64,000 bases of DNA, taken from positions 22,318,879 through 22,382,878 of the forward strand of contig WARS01000029.1 in the NCBI GenBank assembly GCA_008933995.1, in the 5' to 3' direction. The notes beneath the pieces were generated by a model that saw only the letters and a program-made list of their open reading frames with translations, searched no databases and was not told the origin of the DNA. A program made the position numbers and the translations under genes. Below are positions 1 through 13,384 of the stretch, in pieces (the first letter of the stretch is position 1; each line of letters opens with the position of its first letter). Source of the stretch: Datnioides undecimradiatus (taxonomy: Eukaryota > Chordata > Actinopteri > Lobotiformes > Datnioididae).

Positions 1-164
1 GGCTTTGTTGTCACGTCCTGACGTCGGACTGAAACCAGTGTCTCGACTGCACTGCATTCTTGCTCCTGCGGAAAATCAGATTCATTCACTTTTGGTTCCC
101 TTACACATTTTATTCCCAGAGACACTCCCTCTGAAATGATGAATGCACTGCACTTTTCTACCTA

Positions 165-360
165 AGCGGGACAAAGCACTTCACAAAGCCTCCCGTCCAT
201 ACACGCACTCACACAAACTGATTAGCGGCAGCAGCGGGGAGCGAGCTGAGGGTCAGTGTTTCGCCCAAGGACACTTTAATGTTTAGGAGCCAGGATAGAA
301 GAACCAGTGGACGACTCATTCTGCTTTCAGAGCCGCATCTGCTCCACCTCTATCCTCCAT
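165..360 (-). mobile_element. Degenerate tRNA-derived SINE copy
   Basis: This is the same family as the copy at 4740-4985, in the same orientation. Shared words include the CGCCCAAGGACACTTTAA-like segment (about 263-280), GGAGCCAGGAT (287-297) and GTGGACGACTC (307-317). The box B region is badly mutated and the tRNA-like head is barely recognisable, so this is an old, inactive copy. Confidence 0.55.
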
Positions 361-2283
361 AAGGAGGCCTGCAGGACAGTTTGAGCACCAATGCGCTAAA
401 AGGAGGCCAATAATAACAACAGGCAAACGATGTTGCATGTGTGAGTTCAGCTACCTCGAGTTCAGCTGCCATTGACGTGAAATTCGGTAATCTAGTCTCA
501 GTCGTTATTGTTAGCGCACCCAGAACAAGACGTTTATTTGTGCAAATAGGTGAATCAACGGCAATTTGATGTAGATTTCCACCGGTCATCATAGACGGTG
601 TTGAAATAGGTGGATTTTAACATGGCGGACCTTCCCTCCTCAGCTTTATGTTTGTCGACTCCACATCCTCATTTTATCTGATGTCGTAATGTGGCACGAC
701 GCCACGGCGCCGTTCACCACCGCTCCCCTTCCCCCCCCGCCAACATATCAAACACTCTTGTCAAGTCAACACGCCTCCTAACACACCTCCAGACAGGACG
801 TGCCACTACCAGCTTCGCTCTGAAGACAGAGTACAAGCGTTTTTCTTTCTTTGTAAAGTGCACGCTTGCTTTTCTTTGCCTTTTTTTTCTCTCCCAGAAT
901 TCAACATTGTGCACTGTATAATTGTTATCGCCGTGCATCTCTTTGCAGCCATGCAGTAAAGCGCCATGATAAATCCACAGGTAGAGCTATAAGCAATGTC
1001 GGCATTCCTTCAAAACGCCGATCTTGCCTTCCCAACCCATCATTTGCATTTGAGTAACGACGGCGGTGCGTCTTCATATTTACCTCAGCGAGGGAGGTGT
1101 GACAAACATTATCATTATTCTGTGTAAGTGGGATCCTATGGCAGCAAACACATCGGCGGGCATGGAAGGTGCAGCACAAACAAGCGAGAAGTGTCACCGC
1201 ATGGCTAATGGGTGAAGCACGAAAGCTCAAAAACAACTCAGGAGGAGCTGCGAGTGAAAAGGTAGAGCTGCCATCTACAGTATGAATATAACATCTCTGT
1301 ATTCTAAAGGAGCCCTGGCGCATGGACAGTTTCATAAGAGGGAAATGATAGACATCCATAGCATAATTGCTTTTCAGAAGGGCAGTTGGCAGTGGTAGTT
1401 TGGACGGAAGGAAGGAAGGAGTACAATAATGATGAAATATCAATGAGATGATGAAAAAGTAATCATTCTGCCGCAGAAGCACAGAGCTCAAAAGATCTGA
1501 GTGCCAACACTCAGAAATCAATAAGTCTGATCCAATGTGGGACAATTTACACACGACACATCACTCATCACTCCATATTGAAAAGCCTCGCTGCCAGGTT
1601 GCGTTCGGGAGAGATCATCGCCGCTTGACAAGAATAATGCAGCAGAATGTAGAGCAGCCAAACTGAAAGTCAGATGAAATAGGAGCCAACTTTTAATACG
1701 TGAACTTCATCGTCTTCATTCAGAGTGCCAGGAGTGATGCCAGGATGTGTGTTTCATGCCTTGATTCATCCCACCAGATCCTACAACCTCCATTAATTCA
1801 GACGATCTCCTGTTTAACCCAGGTTTACTTCCCGTCCGCTCAGTCCCATTATATCATCTGAAAGTGAGGAAATGAGAGGAATACAAAGAGAAACATTAAT
1901 ATTCATAATGCCGAGTCATTCAGAAATGCATTTCACAATCAGTACACTTTGAAAGACATCTGCTAAATAGGTAATTTGGATGTTCCATGATGGAAATTTC
2001 TCCAAATGGAATCGAGCGAAGCCCGAGTTTGCTGCCCTCAGAAGCTGAATACTAAAGGGTCCCAACACCATGTTTGTATTATTACCAGACCTCTCGCAAT
2101 CAAGACGTCCGCTTCCAAACCAGAAATGAGTAAAGCAGACATCAGTTACCTTGAGAAGAAGCGCTGCAGACGTTTTCGGCGGCGTAAACGCCCGCGGGCT
2201 CTGATCTGCTGCGAAATCTGAACACAAGGTCCACTTTTGAGTTTTATCCAGAGCTTTCAACTTGAAATGAATCTAGCAGCACC

Positions 2284-2310
2284 CATCAGCAGATGGAGTT
2301 TGCTCAGTTG
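2284..2310 (+). repeat. 27-bp word shared with 29172-29198
   Basis: The word begins CATCAGCAGATGGAGTTTG and ends TCAGTTG. It recurs at 29172-29198 with a single mismatch (C to T at position 20). Flanking bases differ on both sides. The match is too long to be chance, so it probably comes from an unclassified dispersed repeat. Confidence 0.6.
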
Positions 2311-3054
2311 CCATGTGAAAACTAAAAAAATAAAAAAATGTCTTGAGCTAGATTAGGGTGATGTTAATCACTGGCAAACTAAGCACTGGCAACTGTTCAT
2401 TCCTTCTCCCTAGATAATTCCAGGGTCATTAAATTAATAAGTCACTTACAAAATAAGATTGCAGGCAGATGCCAGTTCCATAATTGTTTGGCTACCCCAC
2501 ATAAGATTATTTTAAGATAACATCCTGGATGACACGTCTAATCTTCATGCAGAGACAACCCAACAGGCGGCGGAAGAAAGAACAAAATACAAAAGTATTC
2601 AAATCATGAAAACCTCCAAATCCAACGCACCTAATTCCCTGGAAAACTTCCGATATTTGCCATGTTGTTCTTTGAACATTTTGCAGCAAAGCTTTTGTTA
2701 GTTTGTTGATCCAGGCAGAACTGTATTGAAGTACTTTGTACACATATCTGCAGTGCCAGAGTATTCCTGTGTGGATACTCAACATAGCACTTAAGCATTT
2801 TAAAAAGCCTCGTGCCAAAGACAGGCTCATCTTCAGTGAGGAACCAACAACACTGCGGCTTTCCTGCATAAACTCGAGTCGCGGGGGTACAGGGGAGCAT
2901 GTGAGATATGCATTTCCTTTGGAAGGGACGCCAATTCAAGTCTATAATTTGCAACACACATCTGCACAGCAGAAGCTCCAAGAAGGTGGTCCTCCCCTGG
3001 TGACTACATGTTTTTCCTGTTTCATTGTCTGCAGCCTCCACTCCCTGACACTCA

Positions 3055-3055
3055 G

Positions 3056-3102
<47 letters not shown>

Positions 3103-3106
3103 ACAA
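3055..3106. repeat. (TC)n(CA)n microsatellite
   Basis: A TC dinucleotide run passes directly into a CA run of about 16 units with one interruption (CATACACACA). Confidence 0.95.
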
Positions 3107-4216
3107 ATAAGCACTCTTCCTCTGCTGAGCTCCCAAATACACCGGGAGTGTCGGGGCTAGATAGCAACGCCAGTAACCAGGCCTGACAGATATTCCTCTG
3201 TGGCCAGTTCAGAGAGTGGGCAAGGAGCCCGAAGCACCTGCTGGCAGGCTGCTACGTCACAGCAGTTGTCACCGGCAATCACATTTGCCGGCTGAAACCA
3301 AATGTATGTGGGAAGGTGTGTGCGTGTGTTTGCCTTCTTAGCAAACCTTATCTAACAAAGTTGGCTAAATAGCACGTTCCCGTGGAGGCCTGGCAGTCGC
3401 AGCACAAATTTGCCATCGATCTCAGCTGGTGCAAACATTTAGGTCATTTGCAGAGCTAGCTGCGCAACTAATGGCTGACTATACATTATATTAGCCTCGC
3501 TCGAGTGCAAGATATGCCCGAAAAACAATACTTTGGTGTGATGGAGGTTGGGTTTTGAGGTGCTTCAGATGGCGAACATCAGATGGAGCCGTCTCTGCAG
3601 CAACAGGGTCTTCTCTGATCTGCATTGCACATGTGTTTAGTCACAGTAGGAATAACAGTAAATATAATTTCAGTGCATTCTGATTTTTATTAGGCTCTGA
3701 TATACTGAGGGTGTCTGCACACCTGTGGTGACATTGAGAAAATGCTTTTGAAAATGCCTTCACGCTCATGTAAACACTTTTTTCAAACACTTGCATACGA
3801 ATCAGGTGTTTTCAATAGACACCATACTGTTACTACAATTGCTAGTACTACAGCTGTTGTCGTAGGTGGATGTTGCCACAGATAAAGAGAACCAAAGCTT
3901 TTGTATGCACATATTTGTATGTTGAAATGGCGGTGCGTGAATCCATGCATTTGTGTGCTAATAACAGTTTGTGCGGCCGTCATTCCACATTTTAGCTTCC
4001 TGACTAGCAATATAGCTGGAGACAGTTTGTTTATGTGCGTGCGGATGTGTGTATTCGGAGAGGCAAGCGTTGGGAGTTTGCAGAGAGGGCTGTCTCAGCA
4101 GAGTTACACATGTGGAAAACTAGATCATCTCTCCCCACAATGCATCTTTAACCACACAGCAAATAAGAGAGTAAGAGCACCGGAAAGATGCTTGAAGAAT
4201 ACAAGACAAGCAACAT

Positions 4217-4669
4217 TTTCCAAAGGTTCAAGGTTCAGGGTTTTCTTATTTATCATTCCACAACACAAGGCTGTACAACAAAATGCAAGCTGTAGTCCCT
4301 TCATGCTAAACAAAATGCAAAACAAACTATTATTTATGGAGTGTAGAAGATAAATTGAGGAGCTTCTGACAGCCTGTTCTGTAGTCTGCCGGTACAGTGG
4401 CGGATACTTATGTATCGCTTGCCAGACAGCAGCAGGGTGAACTTGACTATTGCTGGGGTGGGTACTGTCCTTTAATATCTGCGTAGGCAATCACCTCATC
4501 GATATCACTGATGCTGGGTACCAATGATGTCCTGGGCGGTTTTAATCACCCGCTGCAGGGCCCTCCTGTCCTGTGGCCTTACGCAAACCAAGACGATTTG
4601 TTTCCAGTCAAGGATGCTTTCTACTGCTCATCTGGAAAAGTTAACAAGAACTTAGCACAGGAAGTGTCC
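4217..4669 (-). mobile_element. Non-LTR retrotransposon (LINE) remnant: C-terminal ORF2 and 3' end
   Basis: On the minus strand the sequence encodes broken pieces of the C-terminal tail typical of fish LINE ORF2: LQRVIKTAQDIIGT, then KDSTHPS, then a region matching the usual LLPSGKRY motif. Stops and frameshifts separate them. The 3' end lies at the left, where the plus strand reads TTCAAGGTTCAGGG and then a TTTATCATTCCACAACACAAGG-like segment common at the 3' ends of these elements. The RT domain is absent, so this is a 5'-truncated dead copy. It abuts the nested repeat at 4670. Confidence 0.65.
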
Positions 4670-5112
4670 TTAAAGGTGCAATATGGAGGATTTAGGGAGA
4701 TATACATGTATAAATAGAACATAACATCCATAACTATGTAAATGGACCGTACTTATGTAGCACTGTTCTAGTCGTCTGACCACTCAAGTCAGCATTCACC
4801 CCAAGCGAAACAAAGGAATCTGATAACTAACCATTCATACCCCGATGGCACAGCATTGGGGGCAATTAGGGGTTAAGTGTCTTGCCCAAGGACACTTCGG
4901 CATGCAACCCAAAGGAGCCAGGGATCGAACCACCAATCCTCTGATGGGTGGACGACCCGCTCTACCACTGAGCCACAGCCGTCCCTACGCGTCTATCGGT
5001 GTGTGGTCGTCACATTATAGTGAGCCCTTTCATATCTACGTAGAAGTGACCCACCTCCAACAGGCCTGCCACGTATTTACAACAGACCACAGCGGGCAAA
5101 GCCGGCGCTTTT
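4670..5112 (+). mobile_element. Teleost interspersed repeat split by a SINE insertion
   Basis: The left piece (4670-4739) begins TTAAAGGTGCAATATGGAGG and continues to ATCCATAACTATGT. The right piece (about 4988-5112) carries GTGAGCCCTTTCATATC and the following segment. In many fish genomes these two pieces are adjacent in one short interspersed repeat, as I recall it. Here the SINE at 4740-4985 separates them. The element has no coding capacity, and its far end (normally a reverse copy of the TTAAAGG terminus) is not clear. Confidence 0.55.
4740..4985 (-). mobile_element. tRNA-derived SINE, near full length
   Basis: On the minus strand the element begins at 4985 with a tRNA-like head. Box A is TGGCTCAGTGGTAGAGC (complement of 4959-4975) and box B is GGTTCGATCCC (complement of 4921-4931). 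The body includes the GTCCTTGGGCAAGACACTTAA segment. The tail, toward 4740, reads AGTGGTCAGACGACTAGA and then a TACGGTCCATTTA end. These internal RNA polymerase III promoter boxes define a tRNA-derived SINE. Target-site duplications are not clear. The copy is the best preserved of its family in the window. Confidence 0.8.
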
Positions 5113-7829
5113 AAGAAATGCAGTGCATTATCAGTTATCAGTGCGTTATGTCCACGACGGGGTCTCTGTGATGCTGATTCCCAGGAACCTTAAAAAGGGT
5201 GATGTCCTGATATCCTATCCAGACATTTGCTAATTGGATCCACTCATGCATTGTGTTTATTCCAGCACTACACCTCTTCTTATTGTGAACCTCTGGGATT
5301 CAAATGCATTATCCAGAAATATAACCGAGGGGAAATGTGTTTCTCGCTGACGGAGATAGATTGGAACGGGGCGGGGGGAGGAGTGAAACCCAAACTTCAT
5401 CACCCTGAGCCAACATGTAGAGGGCTTTAAAGTGAAATGAGGAATGAAAGGACATTGGCGACACGTCACGCATTACCTTCACACACCAGGAGCTCATCAC
5501 ACTGGCCTGATGGCTGCTGATAGAGCCACTCTGGAGTGATGCAGAGGACCCTTCACGCAGTCTTCATATAAAAAAATTCTATATAATTTCAATGTCATTT
5601 ATGTCTCGCAGGTAGAGTATTACCACCATGCTGACACCTTTGCATGTGCAATTTTCACTGATAGTCGGATCAGGGTCCATACTTATGCAAGGTGATGGTT
5701 ACAGTGATATTGATTTGATACAAATCTCGATAAGGACTCAAAATGCTGTAGCCGGGATGCAGTTGGAGAGTCAATTAAATGTGATTCCACCAAGTCAATC
5801 ACACAGCTGTCCCTGTTTTATCTGACAATTTGGCCGACAGTTGTCAGGGAGGGAATGTTTGGGTATAAATGAAAAAAGAATTTAAATAGAGAGGAAAAGG
5901 AAATGGAGTTTGAAAACTTACTTAGCGCTGCAGTGCTGAAAAAAAAAAACCCTTTAACAACCTAATTTGTTGATGGTGAGGGATGAAAGTCCGTCAGGAA
6001 ATAGCTTTCAAAGGTTTTATTATAGCCATCCGCCCACCCTGTGCGACTTCTACGCTGCATCTGCTAATGTTGCACCACTTACAGCAAAACATCGCCGGTG
6101 AACGTGAAATGCTATTGCAAATTAGCTGCATAAAGTGTAATTAGTTGGAACAAGGCTGCTATTATATCAGCAATAGACTACACGCTTCAAGAGGGATTTA
6201 AACCGTATTTAAACCCAGTGCTAAACCTTAGGTCCGGGTTCATCTTACAGGCTTAAGGTCCTAAATTGTATCTGTATATCCCTAAAGCAGTGTGGCGTTT
6301 CAGCAGTCGAGGAGGGATTGCGTTCAGCTACCGTAGATATACTACTGTGAATGTCAAACAATGAGCCCCCCAGGTGCACGAAGGCAGCAGTGTCATCCTG
6401 AAGCCACACGAGCGAGGACCGATTCCGGCGGTGACAAGCTTTGACAGAAAGCGGATAAAAAAAAAAAAGGGTCAAAACACTCGGGACTTCTCAAATAACT
6501 CGCCGCTGCAAAAAAAAATCCGCTGCGGGAGTGGTTCGCGATTTGATTTTAAAGGAAAACGGCGTTATTTTTTGGTTTGTTTTCCCTCCAACACATAAAG
6601 TCTCTGTCAGGTAAGCAGGCATATGAGTTTGAAAACTGCTGCTCCATTTATCCGAACAGATGCAGCTACTTTTGCTTTGCCTTGAGAGCGGGGGGGTGGG
6701 GGGTGGCCCCACTTTCACGGCAACTGTGAAGGAGGGTGACAATTATGGAGATTCATCTCTGCAGTTTGTCTTCGGGGCACAACTCATCTCTGGAGAGAGG
6801 GAGAGATAATTCTGCGACGTGTCGGATGACTTGCAGATGTTATGTGTCACACGGCGCAGAGAAACAGCTTTTCAATAGACCCCTCGCTGCAGTCCCAGCG
6901 CCGTTGTAAAGGTGTGATATGTGTGTTTTCCAGGAGCAGGGAAGTTTGCGGGCTTCGTGATCCAGATGTTCAGTTTCAGCACAATGAGGTGATTTGTTCA
7001 TAGTTACTGGAGACCTGCACATTGCAACACCGGTTTAGTGATTTACGGAGCATGAAGACGGGGATGAGATCTGTGCATTTCAGACGACGACTCCTGTGAC
7101 AACACGTCTACTCGTAGAAGCTAAAAGGAACATCTTACGTCTTTGTCTCGCTTAAGACAATGCGGCGTTGTTTCCAGCTGTAGAAAAGTCTCCTTTTGAG
7201 GTGTTTCATGTCGACATCTGTGAGGAGAGAAAGCTCAAACCTGGAACATAATCCCTGTAATCATTTACCATGCTTGTGCTTGTTGTTGTCATATTTAACC
7301 AAGCAAAAATGCTTCAGCGGGAAGACACAAATTTAAATCAGCAAGTCGACAAATTATTTAGCTCCCTGAAAGCACTGCCCAGATGGGCCTCAAACGGTCG
7401 GAGACAGCAAACACGGGCGCCGCCGGTGCACCTATGCTGCAGAAGTTGGCCAGACGGAAGTGCAGCGTCACAATCCTACGCTCACTGGCCAGTTCAGAGA
7501 CGGGGCAAGCCGTTTCTGAATCAACAGAGTAGCAGATATGGAAATTCTCTCTGGTGCAGATTAGGGGTTTTTCAATTTGGAAAAAAAAAACAAAAAAAAA
7601 AACTCTCCCCGCTGTGCTGCTTCAGAAGCTTAGAGGAACACTGAGCTGATGAGACCGTTCAATGATAAAAGACAGCCGACTGGACTCAGTGATGTGTTAA
7701 AACCTCAGCCAGAAAAAGACAAGTACATTATAAGCCCGTGGACTAATTAGAATTGAATGCTAGATTGCACAGGCGTCTCTATTGTTTGGATATAGCTTCT
7801 CTTAGAGGATGCGGCGCTCATAAGGAATT

Positions 7830-8420
7830 ATTAACACATCGCGAGCGCGTTATAATTGTCGCAATCCGAACACGAGAACGATGCGACGCGCCGTTCCGGC
7901 TGCAATCTGCAGAACCTCCTTAAGAGAGCTGATCTTTTCCTGGAGATATCGCATAAATAACCGCACGAAATGTCACCGCGCGGTCGGATTTGTTTTAACA
8001 AGGATATGATACAAATTAAGTTCATATTGGCAGACTGGGAATGCAAGATCCTCATTTTGATTAAATGGCAAAGTTTTCACCGCGCGGCGAAAGCTCGTGT
8101 CCCGACTCGACCCGGGGTCCACTCTAGCGCTTATAATAAAGTTTAAACGGCATATCTCTCGCAGTTCAATTCAATTTTCCGCCCGCGTAATAAAACATGG
8201 TAGGTTTTATATATCTCACCGGTCTGAGCTCCTCAAACCCCACTTTGATTCCACCGTAAGCATCAAAACACAGATTAATTCAATAAAAGTATTTGATAAT
8301 AACTCCCGCAGTCAATAACTCACCTGAAGCTCCATCTCGATCCATTTATATCCAATATAATCTTCAATGAGAGGCAGTGTGTGTGATTTCATGGTAGCCA
8401 CCGCTTCCAATAAACTCCCA
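7830..8420. promoter_or_regulatory. Candidate conserved noncoding/enhancer block
   Basis: The block mixes CpG-retaining sequence (GCGAGCGCG, CACCGCGCGG twice) with homeobox-type AT words (ACAAATTAAG, TTGATTAAATGG, CAGATTAATTC) and CCAATATAATC. This combination is common in vertebrate developmental enhancers. Conservation cannot be assessed from one sequence. Confidence 0.2.
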
Positions 8421-8629
8421 CATATGACAGAATGGGATATCTGAGATCAGTAAATAAGACAGATGCTGCGGTATATTGGACTAATGTTTCAGCTGCACAG
8501 AGCTAAGCCAGTGGTTTCCATGGTGCCATTTGGAAAATCCTCAGGCCTGGAATGCACCAAATCCATTATAATCCCATAAAGTCTCATCGCTATTACGTCT
8601 CAGTACTTTTTTATAAGAGAAAACTTTCT

Positions 8630-8770
8630 GATTGAGCACGATCTATTTGGAAAACTCTAATTAACCATGCAACATTTAGCCGTGCAATCAAAATCTGACT
8701 ATGTAATTGATGCATTTAGATTTAATTTAGGAGCATTTTAGCCATCGAGACGAGGATAATGATGACTCCT
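8630..8770. promoter_or_regulatory. Candidate homeobox-site-rich block
   Basis: In 140 bases the strand carries CTAATTAACC, GTAATTGATGC, TTTAATTTAGG and CAATCAAAATC. These are core sites for homeodomain and Meis/Pbx-like factors, at a density higher than nearby DNA. No repeat family was recognised. The regulatory reading is inference. Confidence 0.2.
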
Positions 8771-9541
8771 AATAGTTGGAAAGACAAATTGCCAGCTTCC
8801 TATTTCTTTTTTTTTTTTTTTCTCTTTACTTAAAGCAAAACTTCTCCCCCGACGAGGACTACCAGGAGCTGTCTGCGGCAGGTCGCTCTGACATATAACA
8901 GTACATTTTAGTAATCATTTCCTGAGCTTCAAAACATTTTCTGTGGGCAGCACACCTTGGCCCACATTCAATACGGTACTCATAATATGAAATGTACTCA
9001 TTTTTGATTGAATAACTTCAAGATTGGCTGGCTCAGCTTTGAGTTCTGCTGCGCTCAGAGTCCCTGTGCACATCCTGTCCTCTTTTATAAATAACCACCG
9101 CGCACAAGGCGGCAGGCAGGCTTAGCTCTGAATCATTTTTGCCGCTCCAATCGACTGAAAATATTTAAATCTCTATTTAAATCTATTCATTAACCTCCCT
9201 CCGATGCCGGCTGCGGTGTGCTGACATATGTCATCACCTCGGTGCCTTCGCTGGCTGGAATTGCAGATGTTGCAAGGAAAATATTTCATGTACCACCTCT
9301 GTACCTCAGCGGGAGGGGCAAAATGACTGTCAGGGAACATCAGTGAGGATGGGGTGATAACCGCTGTGCTGCCGCTCCTCTCTCACCTCTTTTCCCGTCC
9401 TCCCTGGCCCAACAGCATCCGTTCTTCCTTATGTAAATGTCACTATGTTGCCTTATAGACCGCGCAACATCCATCTCCTTGTGGAAATGCCACGGCATCA
9501 GCACCGCTGCGCATCGATCCATCGCAGAGGCTGCAGCACTC

Positions 9542-9565
9542 CAAAAAAAAAAAAAAAAAAAAAAA
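9542..9565. repeat. Poly-A run of about 22
   Basis: This is a homopolymer A run followed by GGGGG. No retroelement body was recognised on its left, so its origin is unclear. Confidence 0.9.
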
Positions 9566-12500
9566 GGGGGTCAAGAGCCGCGGTGCTATTCCGGGAAGAC
9601 GCGTTTCTGTGTTGCACTGCTTTAAGAGAGCCGTACGCAAAACCATGTCAAATTCAAATGACCTCATAGCGGCAGAAGGAGGGGAGTGCTTGATAAGAAA
9701 TAAGGTGCACAAAGAGACGGACACATAGACAAATGGGGTGGAGGGAGAAAAAAACCCCAGATATCTATTTTTCATTCTCTGTACACAGTGTGAGGGTGCC
9801 TGTCGCTCTGCACGATAAGGACTGGTCCTGGGTTTAGATTAATGGCCTGCTTAGTGTGCAGCACAAAATCAGCGCAGATGTTCTGCACGGAAAAAGATGA
9901 CTTTGCTGACAAGCCGTGTGTCCTCTCTGTCAACAGGAGAGGCTCCCGGCCCCCGCCATTACCCCGACACCCCCGCCGAGCTGTATCACGCAGATGAAAA
10001 TCTCACACCTCGGAATTAAATCAAGGTATTTCCAGTTACGTCTTGCTTCGGCTGGCTGTCCTCTCCCTGCCGGATTGTTTCTTCACCCCCCATCGAGCAG
10101 CACGGGATGAGTTCGTCAGCCATCTCGAAGAGATAACCTGCCATTATGAGTGGTAGTCTCGTTATTAGCTAGCATTAGTTCTCTCCACCCGGTGTGTGTG
10201 TGTGCGCATTTAGGTGGAGGAGTATTGGCAGCTCATTCACCCAAATGCCTGGATGTTCGAATCTGGGCAGTAGGCAGAGCCAGCTGCAAGCCGCTTTTGG
10301 ATTAAGTGAAGGACAAATGTTGAAACTTCCCACATAATGTAACAAGTGCCTGCTGTGTACATACGGCGCTGTTGAAAGAGCGAATTTGCATTTCTTTGTG
10401 TGCGTCTTCCACTCGGCTCTCCGTCTACACCCCAGTACCACCCAGAATCTTAGAATTCTGAAATGTGTCACATCTCCCCGTATCTCCCCTCCTGTGAGGA
10501 TTTGGTTTTTCACAGACGATGATAAGGGGCATGTTATTCTAACGTTTCTGACAGAGGGTGTGGTGGGAAATCTATAGACAACTAATTGGCACTTGCATTA
10601 TATAAGTATTTGAATTGCATCTGGCACTGGTGCGGTTTCAGTGCTGGGTTTGATTAAATAGCTGGACCTCCTGTTAGACACAGTTGGGCTGGCACCACTT
10701 GTCTCTGCTTACTGGCGCCTCTCCTGGGCAGCCCTTCCTTCTCCCATCTGGCACCACCATCACTGCCAGTAAGCTTCTCGCGCCGCTTCGCTCTGTTCGC
10801 CTGTCTGTCTATTTCCCACTATGAGCTTTCCTACTAAGGCTTGATTCATTGTTTCACGCTGAGAGCGTGCAAAGCCTGACCCACAGCTACACACACACAG
10901 AGCTGCCGCTGCATACGGTTATTTTTTTCAAGCACTTTCCAGGTTTTCAACCTTGCATTGTGTACATTTGACCACAATCTGTGTTGATTCTCCCAACAGT
11001 CTTTAAATGTCCTAGCAGTTTCAGGTCCTCCTGGAGAGCTGGAGGTATTCTGTTCCCCAAGAAGATGAGGGTGACTCATGGACTCATGCTGAGACAGTCC
11101 GTATTTCAAAGAAGCATCAGGACTCGTGTGGAAAAGGACACCTAATAGCGCAAATTACAGTGATTTCTTCCTTTTTTTTTCCAACCGTAGGAGTTGCATC
11201 GACGTGGATGCACTGTGGTGAGGGCGGGAACAGGAGGTGCTCTGCAAAAGAGACACATAAGACTGCATGAGCAAGATAATGCACGGACATAAATAAGAGT
11301 AGCAGCGGTCCAGCTTCGTATCTCATTTGTTCCACTTGTAAATGAAGCAAGATCTATAGCTCACGAAGGTCTTCACGGTCCTCTAGCAGCACCGTTGGCA
11401 GATATATTATTATTTCATGTTCTCTGAGCTCAAATGGCTTCATCCAGACGGGAGAAATGGGCCCGCTTTCAACACCAGCACTATAATATAATGAGCCGAT
11501 GCCCTTAATGAACTACTGACATGTTTTGAATAATGTCATCTGTTATTTTAAAACAACTGATGATGATCAATGAGGAAGTATTGCCCAACAGCACATAAGA
11601 ACCAATTAGCGGATGCGGTTCAGAGGCAAGACCCCGCGCTAAGGGTCTGGGAAGTAGAACGTTTGCTGCTGGATATGATTCAACAAACAGTTCTTCCTTC
11701 ATTGCTGATACTGTGCAATTATCGGGGCTAACTTAATGGGCTCACCCAAATTATTTTTCCTCCTTTGTCCGTAGCTGAAGCCATGCAAAAGGGTTTTAGT
11801 TGGAATTACTTTCCTCCAAAGAACTAGTCCTTGTTGAAAAGTCTTGCAAGCGAGGTCTGTGAAATATTCAAATTAAGCAAGACTTTGCAGCCGGAAAGAC
11901 ATATTTGAGTTTTCAAATATCTTTTTTTTTTTTTTGCATTTTGAGCAGCACAAACAAAACCCATTGCACAAGGGAGGCAGCGGAAATTAAAAAAGACAGA
12001 TAGACGAAAACCTCAGCGTGTAAAACGGAATTTATTTGCATTGGCAGGCGCCACTGAGGTTGGGCGAGGAAGTCGTTTTCTTGTAACGCGGGTGAACTGA
12101 CCCTTTAAGAGCACCGATGGGAGAAATTGCCGTTGTGCTGGGTTTAATCTTAGGGTCGACGTGCATTTAGCAGAAAAGTGGCGTCTGAGGGTGCAGATAC
12201 AGGAGCAGATTGGCATTAGCTAGGTAACTAATGCAATGCTATTAACAGAGGATGAACTGCACGGCTCACAACAAGCTTACAGTAAGTATGTGGTATAAGC
12301 AAGAGACTCACGAGCACAGCGTCCAGCTGATCTGCCCCACAAATGGGCTCTTCCGTCTGACGTATCAGTCTCAATCACTCTCATGGTTACCGAGCGAGTG
12401 TTTCATATGATGCGATTGGTTGGCTGAACAGCAGCATCAGGGACAACGTGTTATTTTCTACCACAAGTGCTCTGAGCGGCCGCACAGAAAAGTTGGGGCG

Positions 12501-13384
12501 CCTTAAAAAAAGAGTTGCTCGGTGCAGCGCTCCAGACGGCCACATGGTGCTGCGTACACTCGCCCCTCGTTAGGAACAATTGAGAAACGAGGATGAGGGG
12601 CCTGAGCTGTCCAACACAGATACTGAAAAACAACAGTGTGGCACGCCGAGGTGCGGGGGAGGACCAGCTCTCTCCAGCTCTCTCTCTCAATGACCTATCA
12701 GGTCAGTTCTGTATGTGGAAGGATTGACACCGTTAACAAGATATACATTGGATCTTTGCTTGTTCACCATTATTTTTACATATATTATTCAGTATTCAGT
12801 CATTTTATTATATACCCTTTGGCCAATCAAGCCAGAGAACCCGCCCACTCCTACTCCAAATAAAAATGGCTGAAGTTGAGGCGTCCTCCCTCTTTTAACA
12901 CCAGGACAAGATGGCCTGCACCCCAACAGGTTATGGCTTTGCTTACCACACATCTGCAATATAGACAATGACGCTGAGTGCATCGTTTGGATTAATGTTC
13001 AGAGCGTAAAGCAAAGAGAACACGTCTTAACCAAAGTGGTGGTTAGTGAGTGAGGGAGTTGGTGCCTCCTCACAACCAGGCTTGTTAGACGTCTGGAGGT
13101 GACTGACTTTACCAGCATATACATCTACTAAAGACATGATGAGTCAATGAGCACCCACTCAGTTCTAATCAGCATCAAACACCTGTCTCAGCTGATGTCT
13201 TTGATTGCAATGATTGTTTGGTTCTTCGCAGACCGCCTCGCATCCCTTCAAACTTTTTTTTTTCCCCTCTCTCAGCATCGGCGTTTGTTTGTTGCTGCAC
13301 AAAGGCGTGCGTGCACAATAAGTGCCGCAAGCTGCTCTCGCCTCTCACGTTCTCACTGTGGCGAAGTGAGGGTGAAAAACAAAG

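Larger units (their letters stand above)
361..4216. other. Intergenic stretch, no supported gene
   Basis: The stretch holds the 27-bp shared word at 2284, the TC/CA microsatellite at 3055 and short A/T runs. The longest frame (925-1554 minus, 209 codons) has no domain, signal peptide or splice-consistent neighbours that I recognise, and I do not call it a gene. The rest looks unique. Confidence 0.6.

Noticed and set aside
925-1554. 209-codon minus-strand open frame
   Set aside because: No domain, no family resemblance and no flanking splice-consistent exons. In 128 kb of both-strand sequence a few frames of this size are expected.
4921-4985. Apparent tRNA gene (box A and box B on the minus strand)
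   Set aside because: The boxes belong to a SINE head with a SINE body and tail attached. There is no acceptor-stem pairing or proper anticodon arm.
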